A stretch of 64,000 bases of DNA from Bartonella sp. HY328 (GTDB lineage: Bacteria > Pseudomonadota > Alphaproteobacteria > Rhizobiales > Rhizobiaceae): positions 124,001 to 188,000 of the forward strand of contig NZ_CP104883.1 in assembly GCF_025449335.1 (NCBI RefSeq). Reading direction: 5' to 3'. Position numbers and translations under genes: made by a program. This document shows, in pieces, positions 10,101-19,717 of the stretch (position 1 is the stretch's first letter; each line of letters opens with the position of its first letter). Under the pieces are notes generated by a model. That model made no database searches, was not told the origin of the DNA, and saw nothing but the letters and a program-made list of their open reading frames with translations.

Positions 10101-13100
10101 GATCAGATTGTTTACCAAGCCCCGTTGCAATGCGCTCTGATGGAAGCCAAGGCCGCTCAGGATAGATAAGATAGCCGGCATATTTTTGGAAATCGAGAGC
10201 TTGCTTTGGTGTAATGCCAACTTGATATAAAGTCACTTGCGAGCGTGTCCAAGCCACAGCAAATTCACGCGGGAAGGCATTGGGTTGGCGATAATAAGCA
10301 ATGTTATTATCTAGCTTTTCACGATTATCGGCAACAAGTGTCCAAAAGACGAGATCAATTTTTTTGTGGGCAGGCACGCGCACCTTGCAGCGAATAGCAG
10401 CAATAGGGTCAAGTACACAGCCTGATGAGCCTGCAAATGTCTTATCACGATCAAAAATAATTGGTCGCCAGATGGTTCTACCACGGCCGATAAAGGCAGC
10501 ACGATCTGTTTCAGCTTCCGCCTCGCGGATAGCACCTGCTGCATCGGTAACAAAATGACTTACATAAATATCACGATCATTGGGGCTACGCTTGCGGCGA
10601 TGGGCAAAAATGGTTGCGCCGTCATCGGCAATTTCAGTTTCAACAAACATCCGAGAGAAAACCGGATGGGCAGCATCATTATCTGCGGTTGTTAAAACAA
10701 GTTCGCCATAAGAGGTAATCTCGATAATGCGATCTTTGCCAGTGGTATTGATAAGTTCGATCCGCCTGCCCTCGCCATCGCCTTCTGAAGCAACAATCAC
10801 TTCAACGGTTGATTTTATGCCATCAACAGTTTTATGATATTCCGCTTTTTCAGCGGTGAAGACACAAAGACAATCTTCCTCACTCACACGGGTTGGCTCA
10901 CTGGTTGCCGACCACCACCGACCAGTTGACACATCACGTAGGAATAAGAAAGTGCCTTGTTGGTCTTGCGCGCTATCAGCTTCAAAACGGGTCACCATTA
11001 CATCATTCCAACGGCTATAGCCTGCGCCCTTTGAAGTGAGCATGACATTATAGCTGCCATTGGATAATAATAAGGTTTCACGCGCTGCCGCCAATGGATC
11101 GTTGATAATACGCATGGGCGCATCTTCAAAGCCGCCCGCATCGGAGCGCATTGGATTTGCAGTTTTAGCATGGACAACGGGGATTTCACGCGGTGCTTTT
11201 TCTTGTAATAAAAGCTCTGTTGCTTCAATCACCGGATCAGAATGGAAACGCTCGCGCATAATGCCATCAAAAATGACATTGGATATGGCAAGAATAGACA
11301 TTCCGTGATGGTGGGCATAATAATTATGCACTATTGCACAATGCTTACCCTCTGGTACACGCGCAGGAGTAAAATCAACCGCATCATAAAAGCCATATTG
11401 TCCTAAAGCACCAATTTTGCGCAAATTGCGCAAATTGCTAACCGCTTCACTTGGGCTATATTGCGCAGCTAATAGGCTTGCATAAGGGGCAATGACTGCA
11501 TTACGCGATAGGCCGCGCTTAAGGCCAAGACTTGGTACACCAAAGGGGCCATATTGATAGTTCATCTGCTGGTCGCGCGCATTAAATGCCGCTTCCGATA
11601 TGCCCCAAGGTAGCGAGCGTTCGCGCGCATAGCGAATTTGCTCACGCACAACAAGACGGTTAGTCTGGTCAAGCAGCGAGCCAAGCGGCTCACGCATCAC
11701 CAAGGGTGGCATCAAATATTCAAACATCGAGCCTGACCAGGATAGCAAAGCGCCTTTCCAACCAACGGGTACAAGCAAACGACCAAGACGGAACCAATGT
11801 TCAACCTTAAGATCCCCCTTAGCAATAGCAAATAGGCTTGAAAGCCGTGCTTCCGAGGCAAGCAAGTCATAGCAGCTTTCATCAAGCTCATTTTCTTGAA
11901 CGCGGTAGCCAATCGACAATAAACGACGTTCCTTGCGCTCAAGGAAATCAAATTTCATATCAAAGGCATATTGGCGCGCTTGCTCGGCAAGACGCAGTAA
12001 ATGCGCGCGCAAGAAATCGCTATCATGGTCACCGGTTATATCCAGCTCATGAGCGGCACACGTATCTAACAAACGCTCGGCCCAAGCTAGGGCCTGCGCA
12101 GAGCGGCTACTATGCAATTCATTGTCAAGTTCGCGTACCAATTTTGCAATATCACTTGCCATGAGGCTAATATCATGAATGCGGAAGGTCGCGGTTTCTG
12201 GTTCACTCAATAGTTGGAAAACGGCACGGCGGAAGTTTTGCGTACGCTCAAAAATACGCGCACGTAATGGGCGTAAAACACGCCGATCATTGGGGATTTC
12301 CGCCAAGGCCTCTTCAATAATATCATTAACATCATTAAGGCCAGCAAAATCGGTTTGTACATAAACGGCGGGCGCTTCTGCCCAAGACCGCAACGCCGAT
12401 GACAGGGTGACCAAATGACCGGCAAGATTGCCAGAATCGACGGTTGAAACATAAAGCGGCAATAATGGCCGCAAACTATCGGTTTCATACCAGTTATAAA
12501 GGTGGCCTTGATATTTTTCTAACTTGTCAAGGGTCGCAAGCGAAAGCTCAAGGCGGCGCAAAGTATCACTAAAACTAATCCAACCAAAATCACGGGCTGA
12601 AACAATAGCTAGCAAATAAACGCCAATATTAGTAGGCGAGGTGCGCTTGGCAACAATTGGTTCTGGCTCTTCTTGAAAATTATCAGGGGGAAGAAAATTA
12701 TTTTCCTCATTAGCAAATGTTTCATAATAAAGCCAAGTGCGCCGCGCAATGCGACGAAGTTCCGCTTTGTCACTGGCATGAAGTTCCAGCGAATCTTGTA
12801 CAGCAGCCGAGCGGCTAACAATCCAAGCGATAAAAGGTGAAAAAAACCAAACAAAACCAAAAGGTAAAGCCAATAATGCAGCTGGAGCGGTTAGTATAAT
12901 TGGTAAGGCGATAGCAATAAGACCAATAATGCTGGCTGGCCACATAAGACCAATATAGGAAATTAAGGTATTTGGCCCAGATTTAGTTGCAGCCGATGAG
13001 CGCCATTCCAATAAATTTTGATGAGAAATACCGAGCCTGTAAAGAGTGCGAATTATTGCATCGACCATGTAATAAGCGGTATGGGCAATAAAGGTTAATC

Positions 13101-15753
13101 GTAAAGTAGCTTCTGCGGTATTTGATGAAATGCTGGTTATGACCGCTTGTAAATGACCACGGATTGAATAATCGCGATTGATCGATAGCATATTACGCAA
13201 AACACCCAAAGTTGGCGCAATAAACATGCCAATAAGCAAAAATGCTTGCCATATCAAAGCTATTGAAAGCGGCATTAAGCACCAACCAGCGATCGAGGCA
13301 GCACACCATAAAAGCGGTGTTAATGATCTGCGCAGATTATCCTGCATTTTCCAACGCGTGATAAGGCTGATACCACGATTTTTAAACAAATAAGGTAAAA
13401 GTTGCCAATCGCCACGCACCCAACGGTGATGACGGGCAGCATCAACCTGATAGGCGGTTGGATAGTCCTCAATCACTTCAACATCGGTAACAAGAGCCGC
13501 ACGTGCATAACCACCTTCAAGCAAGTCGTGACTTAGAACAGCATTTTCATCAATGCGGCCATCCATAGCGCGCTCAAAGGCATCAATGTCATAAAGACCT
13601 TTACCAGTAAAACTACCCTCACCGAGCAAATCCTGATACGTATCGGAAACTGCAAAAACATAAGGGTCAATACCACGATTTAGCGAAAATACACGTTGTA
13701 AGAACGATGCTTCTTCACCTGTGGTGAGTGATGGTGTTACCCGTGGTTGCAAAATACCATAACCAGCAATAACATTATTAGTCTTTGGATCATGAACGGG
13801 GCGATTGATTGGATGGGATAATTTACCCACCATCAAGGTAACCGAATCCGGCGTTAAACGCGTATCGGAATCAAGTGTCATGATATAACGCACATTGCGT
13901 GGTAAATTGGGATCAACTGGGAAAAAGGACGTATCTTGATCGCCGCGCAATAAAAGATTAAGCTCATGCAGCTTGCCGCGCTTACGCTCCCAGCCCATGA
14001 AGCAACCTTCGCTTTTATTATATAAGCGGCGGCGGTGTAAAATGAAGAATTGCGGTACATTATCACCAAAATAATGGTGGTTTAATTTGGCAATAGCATC
14101 GCGGGCATAATCAAGAAGATCAAGATCTTCCTTGGTTTCTTCTTCTTTGGCATCGGGCCAGTCGCTTAACAACACAAAGCCAATTGCACCATTGGGGTTA
14201 TTTAAATAATGCACTTCAAGATTACGCACCTGTTCATCAACGCTATCGCGCGAATTGATCATGGTTGGCACCACAACTAAGGTGCGCGCATCTTCAGGAA
14301 TACCATCCTTATACTCGTAACCAATAAGGCGGTTGGGTTCCACCGTCCATGAAATGAGTAGGTTATAAAGGGCGGAAGCAATATCCATTGATGGGAAAAT
14401 TGCAAAAGCGGTAAAGAGTAAAGCAAAGCTTTGCGGCAGCCCTAAAAGATGCAAACAACAATAGACAATTGCCAACAAAACCAGAGTAAGGATGGTAACT
14501 GGGACAGCAATATTCCATATGCCAAGACCTTTGAAAAATCGCATAAATTTATCGTTGAATGTCGGCTCATAATCGCATCTTTTTTCAAGACCGCTACGCC
14601 CCTCACCCACTAAAAACCAAGCAAGCGAGCGAATAGCAGGATTTGCTTTGACATTTTCCTCGCTGCGTGTTTCATCGGCAAGCTCTAATGCCTTGCGGGT
14701 AACCGTTAATTCATCATTGGGCGAACGACGGGCAAGCTTTTCAATAATTCTGCGGTAATTATTACGCGAATGAAAATCAACTTGTGAAAAATCACTATTA
14801 TTGCGCAGCAAAAAGTCAACATGGCTAACGCTTTCAAACCATGACGTCCAATCAACGTCATCAATAGCTTTCAAAGACTTAATGACGTTGCCCATGGTCA
14901 CGCCGCCCGTTGCTTGCCGGCTGTGCTCATTGACCATGATTGTTTCGCTGTCAATATTTTGTCTGCTTAACTCGTCATCAATCAAGGTCAAGGCACGGCT
15001 GCAATCTACCGATGCTCCGCGTAAACGGTTGAGCAAATGGGCGGCAAAACTTGTATCCCCCAAAAATTCGCGATAACCAGCGAAAAGTTCGTTAACGTCG
15101 TCTTCCTCACCCATGGCAATAATTTTATCGGCCACTTCATTGGCGTTAAAACGCATTTGGCGGGCTTTTTCAATACGCAAGCAAAGACGGCGAGCATTAT
15201 CAATCAATAAAAAGCGGATCGCTGATGGCAAAGCCCATAATTCACCAATACGTAATGGCTCTTTTTCTTGATAGCCCTCTACCATTTCAGTCAAGGTTTC
15301 AAGAGAAAAGTTACTATCTGTATGGGCAACATAAAGCCAAGCCATTGCGAAAATGCGGGCAATTTTGTCATTATCGCCATAGGCTGGCAATTGCTTTAAA
15401 AAGCCGCGTGGAAAATCGCGTCTTGTTTGTTGAATAGCTTTATCAATGGTATAATGATTATCAAGCAGCCATTGTGCTGCAGGTGTTACAGTTTCATTAT
15501 TACGTGCTGCCGCATCAGTCGCGCGGAAGACATAAAGTATAATTTTAGAATCTTCTGACAGGCGAGCGCCAAAAATAAAAGGATCATATTCAGGCAAGGC
15601 AATAGGCTCATGCCCTGCCATCTCATTGGCAAGCTCGCGCAATTGACTGGCAGATTTATAGACTGCGCGAATAGGACGCGCTGCCAATTTCTGGCTTTGC
15701 CAATTTTCTTGTCCAAAATGAAACCAATTGCCCGATACAATGTTTTTTACCAT
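7135..15753 (-). CDS. ndvB: Cyclic beta-1,2-glucan synthase (NdvB/ChvB/Cgs)
   Basis: A 2,872-residue inner-membrane enzyme, the usual length for Brucella and Rhizobium Cgs. It makes cyclic osmoregulated periplasmic glucans from UDP-glucose: it glucosylates itself, extends a beta-1,2 chain, trims it and cyclises it. A soluble N-terminal region is followed by membrane segments at about 410-465, 810-850 and 925-975. The glycosyltransferase (GT84) domain carries LDSDTRL at about residue 625. The C-terminal half holds a glucoamylase-like region and a GH94 phosphorylase domain; GGDWNDGMN at about 2556 contains the expected catalytic Asp and controls chain length. The gene stands alone; the exporter gene (ndvA/chvA) is not in the window. 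In Brucella the glucan is a virulence factor. Confidence 0.97.
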   Translation of the reverse strand: MVKNIVSGNWFHFGQENWQSQKLAARPIRAVYKSASQLRELANEMAGHEPIALPEYDPFIFGARLSEDSKIILYVFRATDAAARNNETVTPAAQWLLDNHYTIDKAIQQTRRDFPRGFLKQLPAYGDNDKIARIFAMAWLYVAHTDSNFSLETLTEMVEGYQEKEPLRIGELWALPSAIRFLLIDNARRLCLRIEKARQMRFNANEVADKIIAMGEEDDVNELFAGYREFLGDTSFAAHLLNRLRGASVDCSRALTLIDDELSRQNIDSETIMVNEHSRQATGGVTMGNVIKSLKAIDDVDWTSWFESVSHVDFLLRNNSDFSQVDFHSRNNYRRIIEKLARRSPNDELTVTRKALELADETRSEENVKANPAIRSLAWFLVGEGRSGLEKRCDYEPTFNDKFMRFFKGLGIWNIAVPVTILTLVLLAIVYCCLHLLGLPQSFALLFTAFAIFPSMDIASALYNLLISWTVEPNRLIGYEYKDGIPEDARTLVVVPTMINSRDSVDEQVRNLEVHYLNNPNGAIGFVLLSDWPDAKEEETKEDLDLLDYARDAIAKLNHHYFGDNVPQFFILHRRRLYNKSEGCFMGWERKRGKLHELNLLLRGDQDTSFFPVDPNLPRNVRYIMTLDSDTRLTPDSVTLMVGKLSHPINRPVHDPKTNNVIAGYGILQPRVTPSLTTGEEASFLQRVFSLNRGIDPYVFAVSDTYQDLLGEGSFTGKGLYDIDAFERAMDGRIDENAVLSHDLLEGGYARAALVTDVEVIEDYPTAYQVDAARHHRWVRGDWQLLPYLFKNRGISLITRWKMQDNLRRSLTPLLWCAASIAGWCLMPLSIALIWQAFLLIGMFIAPTLGVLRNMLSINRDYSIRGHLQAVITSISSNTAEATLRLTFIAHTAYYMVDAIIRTLYRLGISHQNLLEWRSSAATKSGPNTLISYIGLMWPASIIGLIAIALPIILTAPAALLALPFGFVWFFSPFIAWIVSRSAAVQDSLELHASDKAELRRIARRTWLYYETFANEENNFLPPDNFQEEPEPIVAKRTSPTNIGVYLLAIVSARDFGWISFSDTLRRLELSLATLDKLEKYQGHLYNWYETDSLRPLLPLYVSTVDSGNLAGHLVTLSSALRSWAEAPAVYVQTDFAGLNDVNDIIEEALAEIPNDRRVLRPLRARIFERTQNFRRAVFQLLSEPETATFRIHDISLMASDIAKLVRELDNELHSSRSAQALAWAERLLDTCAAHELDITGDHDSDFLRAHLLRLAEQARQYAFDMKFDFLERKERRLLSIGYRVQENELDESCYDLLASEARLSSLFAIAKGDLKVEHWFRLGRLLVPVGWKGALLSWSGSMFEYLMPPLVMREPLGSLLDQTNRLVVREQIRYARERSLPWGISEAAFNARDQQMNYQYGPFGVPSLGLKRGLSRNAVIAPYASLLAAQYSPSEAVSNLRNLRKIGALGQYGFYDAVDFTPARVPEGKHCAIVHNYYAHHHGMSILAISNVIFDGIMRERFHSDPVIEATELLLQEKAPREIPVVHAKTANPMRSDAGGFEDAPMRIINDPLAAARETLLLSNGSYNVMLTSKGAGYSRWNDVMVTRFEADSAQDQQGTFLFLRDVSTGRWWSATSEPTRVSEEDCLCVFTAEKAEYHKTVDGIKSTVEVIVASEGDGEGRRIELINTTGKDRIIEITSYGELVLTTADNDAAHPVFSRMFVETEIADDGATIFAHRRKRSPNDRDIYVSHFVTDAAGAIREAEAETDRAAFIGRGRTIWRPIIFDRDKTFAGSSGCVLDPIAAIRCKVRVPAHKKIDLVFWTLVADNREKLDNNIAYYRQPNAFPREFAVAWTRSQVTLYQVGITPKQALDFQKYAGYLIYPERPWLPSERIATGLGKQSDLWPMSISGDYPIFVLRISNETDIGILQSLLRAHEFWRTRGLIVDCVVLNERAFSYAQDTQRAIDWMCEGYRNRSNDSNGKPHIFTIRRDQISDASFDTLLSSARIVLHAANGTLAEQLKRMESIANDPSNGKLSNSIGNDKALGKSTPHNSLIIANTSDEASLIDKEANIKPKATAIGLISKVDDRRFANGKDLQFWNNYGGFDTDGSYVTRLIGANTTPHPWINVISNEHFGMHVSSEGSSFTWAGNSRDYQLTRWANDPVSNRPGEALYIVDRDSLRSFSPVSAVERDHNVVYEARHGQGYSQFSSTHDKVDYQLTHIVDPVNPVKLSRLTIKNNSTTKKRLRLYHYTEWVLGSVRAKNAPFIVPTHDKARGALFVRNPYQTEKADLASFVAASIKPSSVSADRNEFIGPLGVIEHPQAIRDAKDLSNRVEAGLDPCSALAIDIEIAPSETKEVIFYLGNGNNIDQAKVVLDEAKKSNFADLLAKQKQFWRDFTAPLQVKTPDPSFDLMVNHWLPYQAYACRIMARAAFYQASGAFGFRDQLQDTLSMLLLEPNLASEQLINAASRQFKEGDVQHWWLPQSGSGVRTLISDDVVWLGYGVSLYVKVTGNSDILDQKIAFIEGELLNEGQHDSYFTPERSGLSVSLYDHCALALDLAIKRTGENGLPLMLGGDWNDGMNLVGVEGKGESVWLGWFLCATLQQFIPLAKARGDEAHVNAWNSHIEHLTKALHDNAWDGEWYRRGFYDNGAPLGSHLSDECKIDTIAQSWSVLSGVAASDRQEQAMASMLEHLLDEEGGLIRLFWPPFDKTVQEPGYIKGYPPGVRENGGQYTHGALWSILALAKMGKADDAYKVFSMVNPISHGQKPEIYKVEPYAIAADIYSVEPWRGQGGWTWYTGSAGWFYRAATEAILGIRKEADRLYINPSIPSDWKQFKIDYKNGDAIYHITVTPKGSELKIRVNDEEIAVDEGLQLEENGEFTVNVTIPKP

Positions 15754-16880
15754 AAATCGCTATCCCTATGCCCAAAAAGGCGATTAAGACCGTATTTTAA
15801 ACCCTTGTAAACGCTCAATCATTATACGCTTGCAAAGACATATTCCAAAGTATTTTCGACTTCTTAGGAAGAAAACATAGCTTATCCTATTGTTTATCTT
15901 CTTTCAAAAAACGCATATTCATGCCCTTCAAAAGCCTTCAAAACCAATAAGCCACCCATCATTCACTCTACCATTCCATATTCCTTATTAGACATATGGC
16001 TATACAAATATGGCAGAGGTATAGAAGTGTTGCGTTTAATCAGCATATGCTCTCCTTTTCCCGATTTATGATGCAAAATAAAGCGCATGGAGTGCTATAT
16101 TATAATAGCTGTAAAACCAGCTAATTCAAAGAATAATATTTCATAAAACCCGATTGACCATAACCAGCCTTGTATAGAGTGGCAAATAAAACATATTGAT
16201 GGATCAATGCGGTTTTTAATTTTATTATTTTTTAAAAACCTTTAAAAAGCACAAAAAATCAACGAGATACTATAAAAAGCCACCTTATACCAAAAGAATA
16301 AAAACAAAAAAATTGGCAGAAAATAACCGATCAACCGCCAAGTATGGCAATAGATATTACAATAATGATAAACAAAATATGGAAAAAATTATAAAATCAG
16401 CAAAAAAGCCAACACGTTTTTTTTCACTATGTAATGAAGATGGTCTCAAATGAAAATTTTACATTTCACAATAATACAGGTTGAAAATTGATACATAAAT
16501 AAAGGAGGAGTAACTAAGAAAATAACTAGGGGTAGGGCATATTCATTTGAACGAAAGAATATGAAGAAATTTTTATGATATTGGGGAAACAGACACCGAA
16601 AACACCAATATTTCCAAGGCTTTTTAACAAAGTTATCGCGAAAATTTACTTATATCCTGAAAGGACACAAAAACAGCTATTATCTAACATGTTGTAAAGC
16701 TTAAACCGATACACCAGCCACTTTTTGCTTTACTCATTATCTCAAAATTATATATTTTTGCTGTTTATTGTGCTTGTTTTATTGAATTAATCGTTCTGCA
16801 CCTAAAGCATACTAAATTCTAGCTAAAGCATTTAGCTGGAGACTTGCAGGATTTGAGTTAAAAGGCCACTTCCAATAATG
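15754..16880. other. 1.1-kb non-coding region upstream of ndvB
   Basis: No coding region was found in either direction, and the sequence is very AT-rich. It must contain the ndvB promoter. Visible structures are a hairpin with arms ATATTGG (16578-16584) and CCAATAT (16605-16611), and an isolated GGAGGAG (near 16504) with no coding frame behind it. Confidence 0.45.
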
Positions 16881-16932
16881 ATAAGCCGTTTAAATTTTAA
16901 CCAACAAGTAGTTTTAAAATTAAACGGCTTAT
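16881..16932 (-). terminator. Terminator of zwf-pgl
   Basis: Perfect 13-bp arms ATAAGCCGTTTAA (16881-16893) and TTAAACGGCTTAT (16920-16932) lie 15 bp beyond the pgl stop codon. The long loop is AT-rich and there is no clean U-tract, so this may act as a terminator or as a 3'-end stabiliser. Confidence 0.5.
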
Positions 16933-16947
16933 CTTTATCATTAATAT

Positions 16948-17814
16948 TTATTGCTGCTGATTATGATCGCCATTGCCAAGTGGCAATTCTGGAAGGAAGT
17001 CCTCAATATCTAGTTGTACTTCACTTTCAACGATTTGCTCACGCACTTCAATCATTTCAAAATAGCTTTCAGCAGCAAGATAGGGGTTGCGCTCTCCCTT
17101 TTCAGTGGATGGCGACCAGAAGAGCTGCACTGGCGTTGCAGCATTGCGCAATACTGCACGTACAGGTATTTCAGCCGCTTCTCCAAGTTCTAAAGCTTGT
17201 TCGAATTTTTCTAGCTTTGCCTCGCCTTCAATATGAAGGGCAATAAAATGTGCCTCGATCAATAGCGGTAAGGTAAGTGTAAGGCGCGGTTCTTCCGCCC
17301 CTCTTGCGTGAATTGGCACAACAAGGGCACGCGATTGTGGATCAATTGCCTGCTTTAAGCGGTCGCCACCTGGGAAAAATGACGCGGTATGGCCATCAAG
17401 CCCCATGCCTAGAATAACCACATCGAAAGGACGAGGAATATTATTTATGCGGCTTGCGGCTGAAAAAGCTGCTAGTTCTGCTGTGGTTGAGCGCATATAA
17501 AGCCCGATAAATCGAGCTCTTTCCGCGTAGTTTTTCAATAAATGTTGGCGCACCAACCGTTCATTAGAACGAATATTATCAGGAGCCACAAAACGCTCAT
17601 CAACCAAAGTTATAGTAACCTTATCCCAAGGGATATCGATCTGAGACAAATAATTGAAAAACAACTTTGGTGTTTCGCCGCCAGAAACGGCAAGTGTTGC
17701 TTGGTTGCGTTCATTAATCGCCAAACTAAGCTCGGTTGCAACACGGTCGGCAAGCGAACGGGCAAGATCTTCTGGTCGATCAAAAGTATGGCGATCTATA
17801 TGTAATGCAATCAT
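16948..17814 (-). CDS. pgl: 6-phosphogluconolactonase
   Basis: A 288-residue cytoplasmic enzyme (Pgl/DevB type) that hydrolyses 6-phosphoglucono-1,5-lactone, the second step of the oxidative pentose phosphate and Entner-Doudoroff routes. The sugar-phosphate fold shows LAVSGGETPKLFF near residue 45, VDERFV near 75 and GMGLDGHTASFFPGG in the middle. The ATG at 17814 is chosen because it follows a GAGG site and lies 10 bp after the zwf stop; an upstream extension to 17853 would overlap zwf. The C-terminus ends in a short polar tail (GDHNQQQ). It is cotranscribed with zwf. The edd gene that often follows in rhizobia is absent here. Confidence 0.93.
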   Translation of the reverse strand: MIALHIDRHTFDRPEDLARSLADRVATELSLAINERNQATLAVSGGETPKLFFNYLSQIDIPWDKVTITLVDERFVAPDNIRSNERLVRQHLLKNYAERARFIGLYMRSTTAELAAFSAASRINNIPRPFDVVILGMGLDGHTASFFPGGDRLKQAIDPQSRALVVPIHARGAEEPRLTLTLPLLIEAHFIALHIEGEAKLEKFEQALELGEAAEIPVRAVLRNAATPVQLFWSPSTEKGERNPYLAAESYFEMIEVREQIVESEVQLDIEDFLPELPLGNGDHNQQQ

Positions 17815-17824
17815 AAAAAGGGCC

Positions 17825-19300
17825 TCAATCCATATCATTCCACGTGCGACCATCGCGCTCGATCAAAGCAATCGAACCAGATGGCCCCCACGTACCTGCC
17901 GTATATCCTTGCGCAGGTTGTTTTGTTTCATTCCATCCATCAAGAATTGGGTCAACCCATTTCCATGCCGCTTCTACTTCATCGCGGCGCATGAACAAAG
18001 TTTGGTTGCCGCGCATCACATCCATCAATAGCCGCTCATAGGCATCAGGATTGCGGCCAGCAAAGGAATCAGCAAAGCTCATATCAAGGGGTATTTGTCT
18101 TAAACGCATTCCGCCCGGACCTGGATCTTTTAGCATCATAAATTGCTTGACACCCTCATCAGGCTGTAAACGGATAACCAAACGGTTAGCCATAACCGGA
18201 CCTGCGTCTTCACCAAAAATAGAATAGGGAATAGGCTTGAAAGTGACAACAATTTCAGACACCCGCTTGGTCATTCTTTTACCCGTACGTAAATAGAAAG
18301 GGGTACCTGCCCAACGCCAATTATCAATATCAACCCGCAAAGCGACAAATGTTTCTGTCGTGCTTTGATCGCTACCAAGATCCTCTAAATACGAAGCGGC
18401 GCGACCGGTTTCAGAAGCGCCAGCCATATATTGGCCACGCACGGTGGCTGTTTGCACATTTTTGTCAGTAACCTTGCGTAATGCGCGTAAAACTTTTAGC
18501 TTTTCATCACGCACTGCATCGGCACTATTGATAAAGGGAGGTTCCATCGCAACAAGGCATAATAATTGCAGCATGTGGTTTTGCACCATATCGCGCAAAG
18601 CGCCAGCTTTATCATAATAGCCTGCCCGCCCCTCAAGCCCGACCGATTCAGCAACGGTGATTTGGACATGGTCAATATGGTTAGAATTCCATAATGGTTC
18701 ATAAAGTGCATTGGCAAAGCGCAAAGCCATCAGGTTTTGTACGGTTTCCTTGCCAAGATAATGATCTATTCTGAAAATTTGGTTTTCTTGAAAAACTTGA
18801 CCGATTGCATCATTTAGCTCGCGCGCTGTTTCAAGATTTTTACCAATTGGCTTTTCAACAATGATGCGCGTATCCTTGGTAACTAGACCATTTTTGCCAA
18901 GTCTTACTGCTATATCTCCAAAAAGCGCAGGCCCCACGGCTAAATAAAAAGCGCGGACATTAACCGGTGCTTCCTCGATTTTTTTCTTTAAATCGCCCCA
19001 ACCTTTATCGCTGGTCGCGTCGACGGCCACATAGGAAAGGCGCTTTAAAAATTTTTCGATCTGCTCAGGATTAATATCATCCTTAGCGACATGTGTTTTA
19101 ATGGCTTGGGCAGCAAATTGACGATATTCCTCGTCACTCATCTCGCTTCGTGAAGCACCAATAATACGCACGGGTTCCGATAACTGGCCAACAAGTTGGC
19201 GGTGATAAAGCGCGGGAATAAGTTTGCGCTCGGCCAGATCACCAGCGCCGCCAAATACAATACAATCAAACGGAGGAATTGAAATACTATCATGGGCCAT
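17825..19300 (-). CDS. zwf: Glucose-6-phosphate 1-dehydrogenase
   Basis: A 491-residue cytoplasmic enzyme that oxidises glucose-6-phosphate to 6-phosphogluconolactone with NADP+ (or NAD+). The nucleotide-binding motif GGAGDLAERK is at residues 17-26. The active-site signature RIDHYLGKE is near 178-186, with the catalytic His-Tyr-Lys cluster intact. A second conserved region, FYLRTGKRM, lies in the C-terminal domain. Length is normal for the family. It is the first gene of a two-gene zwf-pgl operon; the promoter should lie in the 400 bp upstream. Confidence 0.97.
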   Translation of the reverse strand: MAHDSISIPPFDCIVFGGAGDLAERKLIPALYHRQLVGQLSEPVRIIGASRSEMSDEEYRQFAAQAIKTHVAKDDINPEQIEKFLKRLSYVAVDATSDKGWGDLKKKIEEAPVNVRAFYLAVGPALFGDIAVRLGKNGLVTKDTRIIVEKPIGKNLETARELNDAIGQVFQENQIFRIDHYLGKETVQNLMALRFANALYEPLWNSNHIDHVQITVAESVGLEGRAGYYDKAGALRDMVQNHMLQLLCLVAMEPPFINSADAVRDEKLKVLRALRKVTDKNVQTATVRGQYMAGASETGRAASYLEDLGSDQSTTETFVALRVDIDNWRWAGTPFYLRTGKRMTKRVSEIVVTFKPIPYSIFGEDAGPVMANRLVIRLQPDEGVKQFMMLKDPGPGGMRLRQIPLDMSFADSFAGRNPDAYERLLMDVMRGNQTLFMRRDEVEAAWKWVDPILDGWNETKQPAQGYTAGTWGPSGSIALIERDGRTWNDMD

Positions 19301-19717
19301 GAAGAATACCTTATCCTGATTGGTTAACCAGTTGTTGAAGTGGTTCTATTCATTACAAATAGAAAATCCTATATTTATTCTATAAACCCATTATGGTTAA
19401 AAAGGTTCATATATTTAATGCGGTTTTTTCCTATATTTATTCAACGTAATCCATAACACACAAGCAGAAAAACAAGTCAAACTATATGACGTCACTGCTT
19501 CGCGATTATTGGTATATTAATCACATTGCTCCATAAAGAAAATAGTTTATCTAACTGTTTAACGCGATATACAATTAATATTCGATATCCTAAAACTAAT
19601 TTAAATGTCCATCTTATTTTGGCAGATATCATTTTCCGTTAACCAATTTACGGCAAACTCTTAGCAAAATTTGCATGGGATAGGTTGGTGTTTCCAACCT
19701 TTTATAAGGGGAAAACT
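19301..19717. other. Intergenic region between zwf and the SDR gene
   Basis: The genes on either side diverge, so both promoters must lie in these 417 bp. No coding frame or clear hairpin was seen. Confidence 0.4.
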
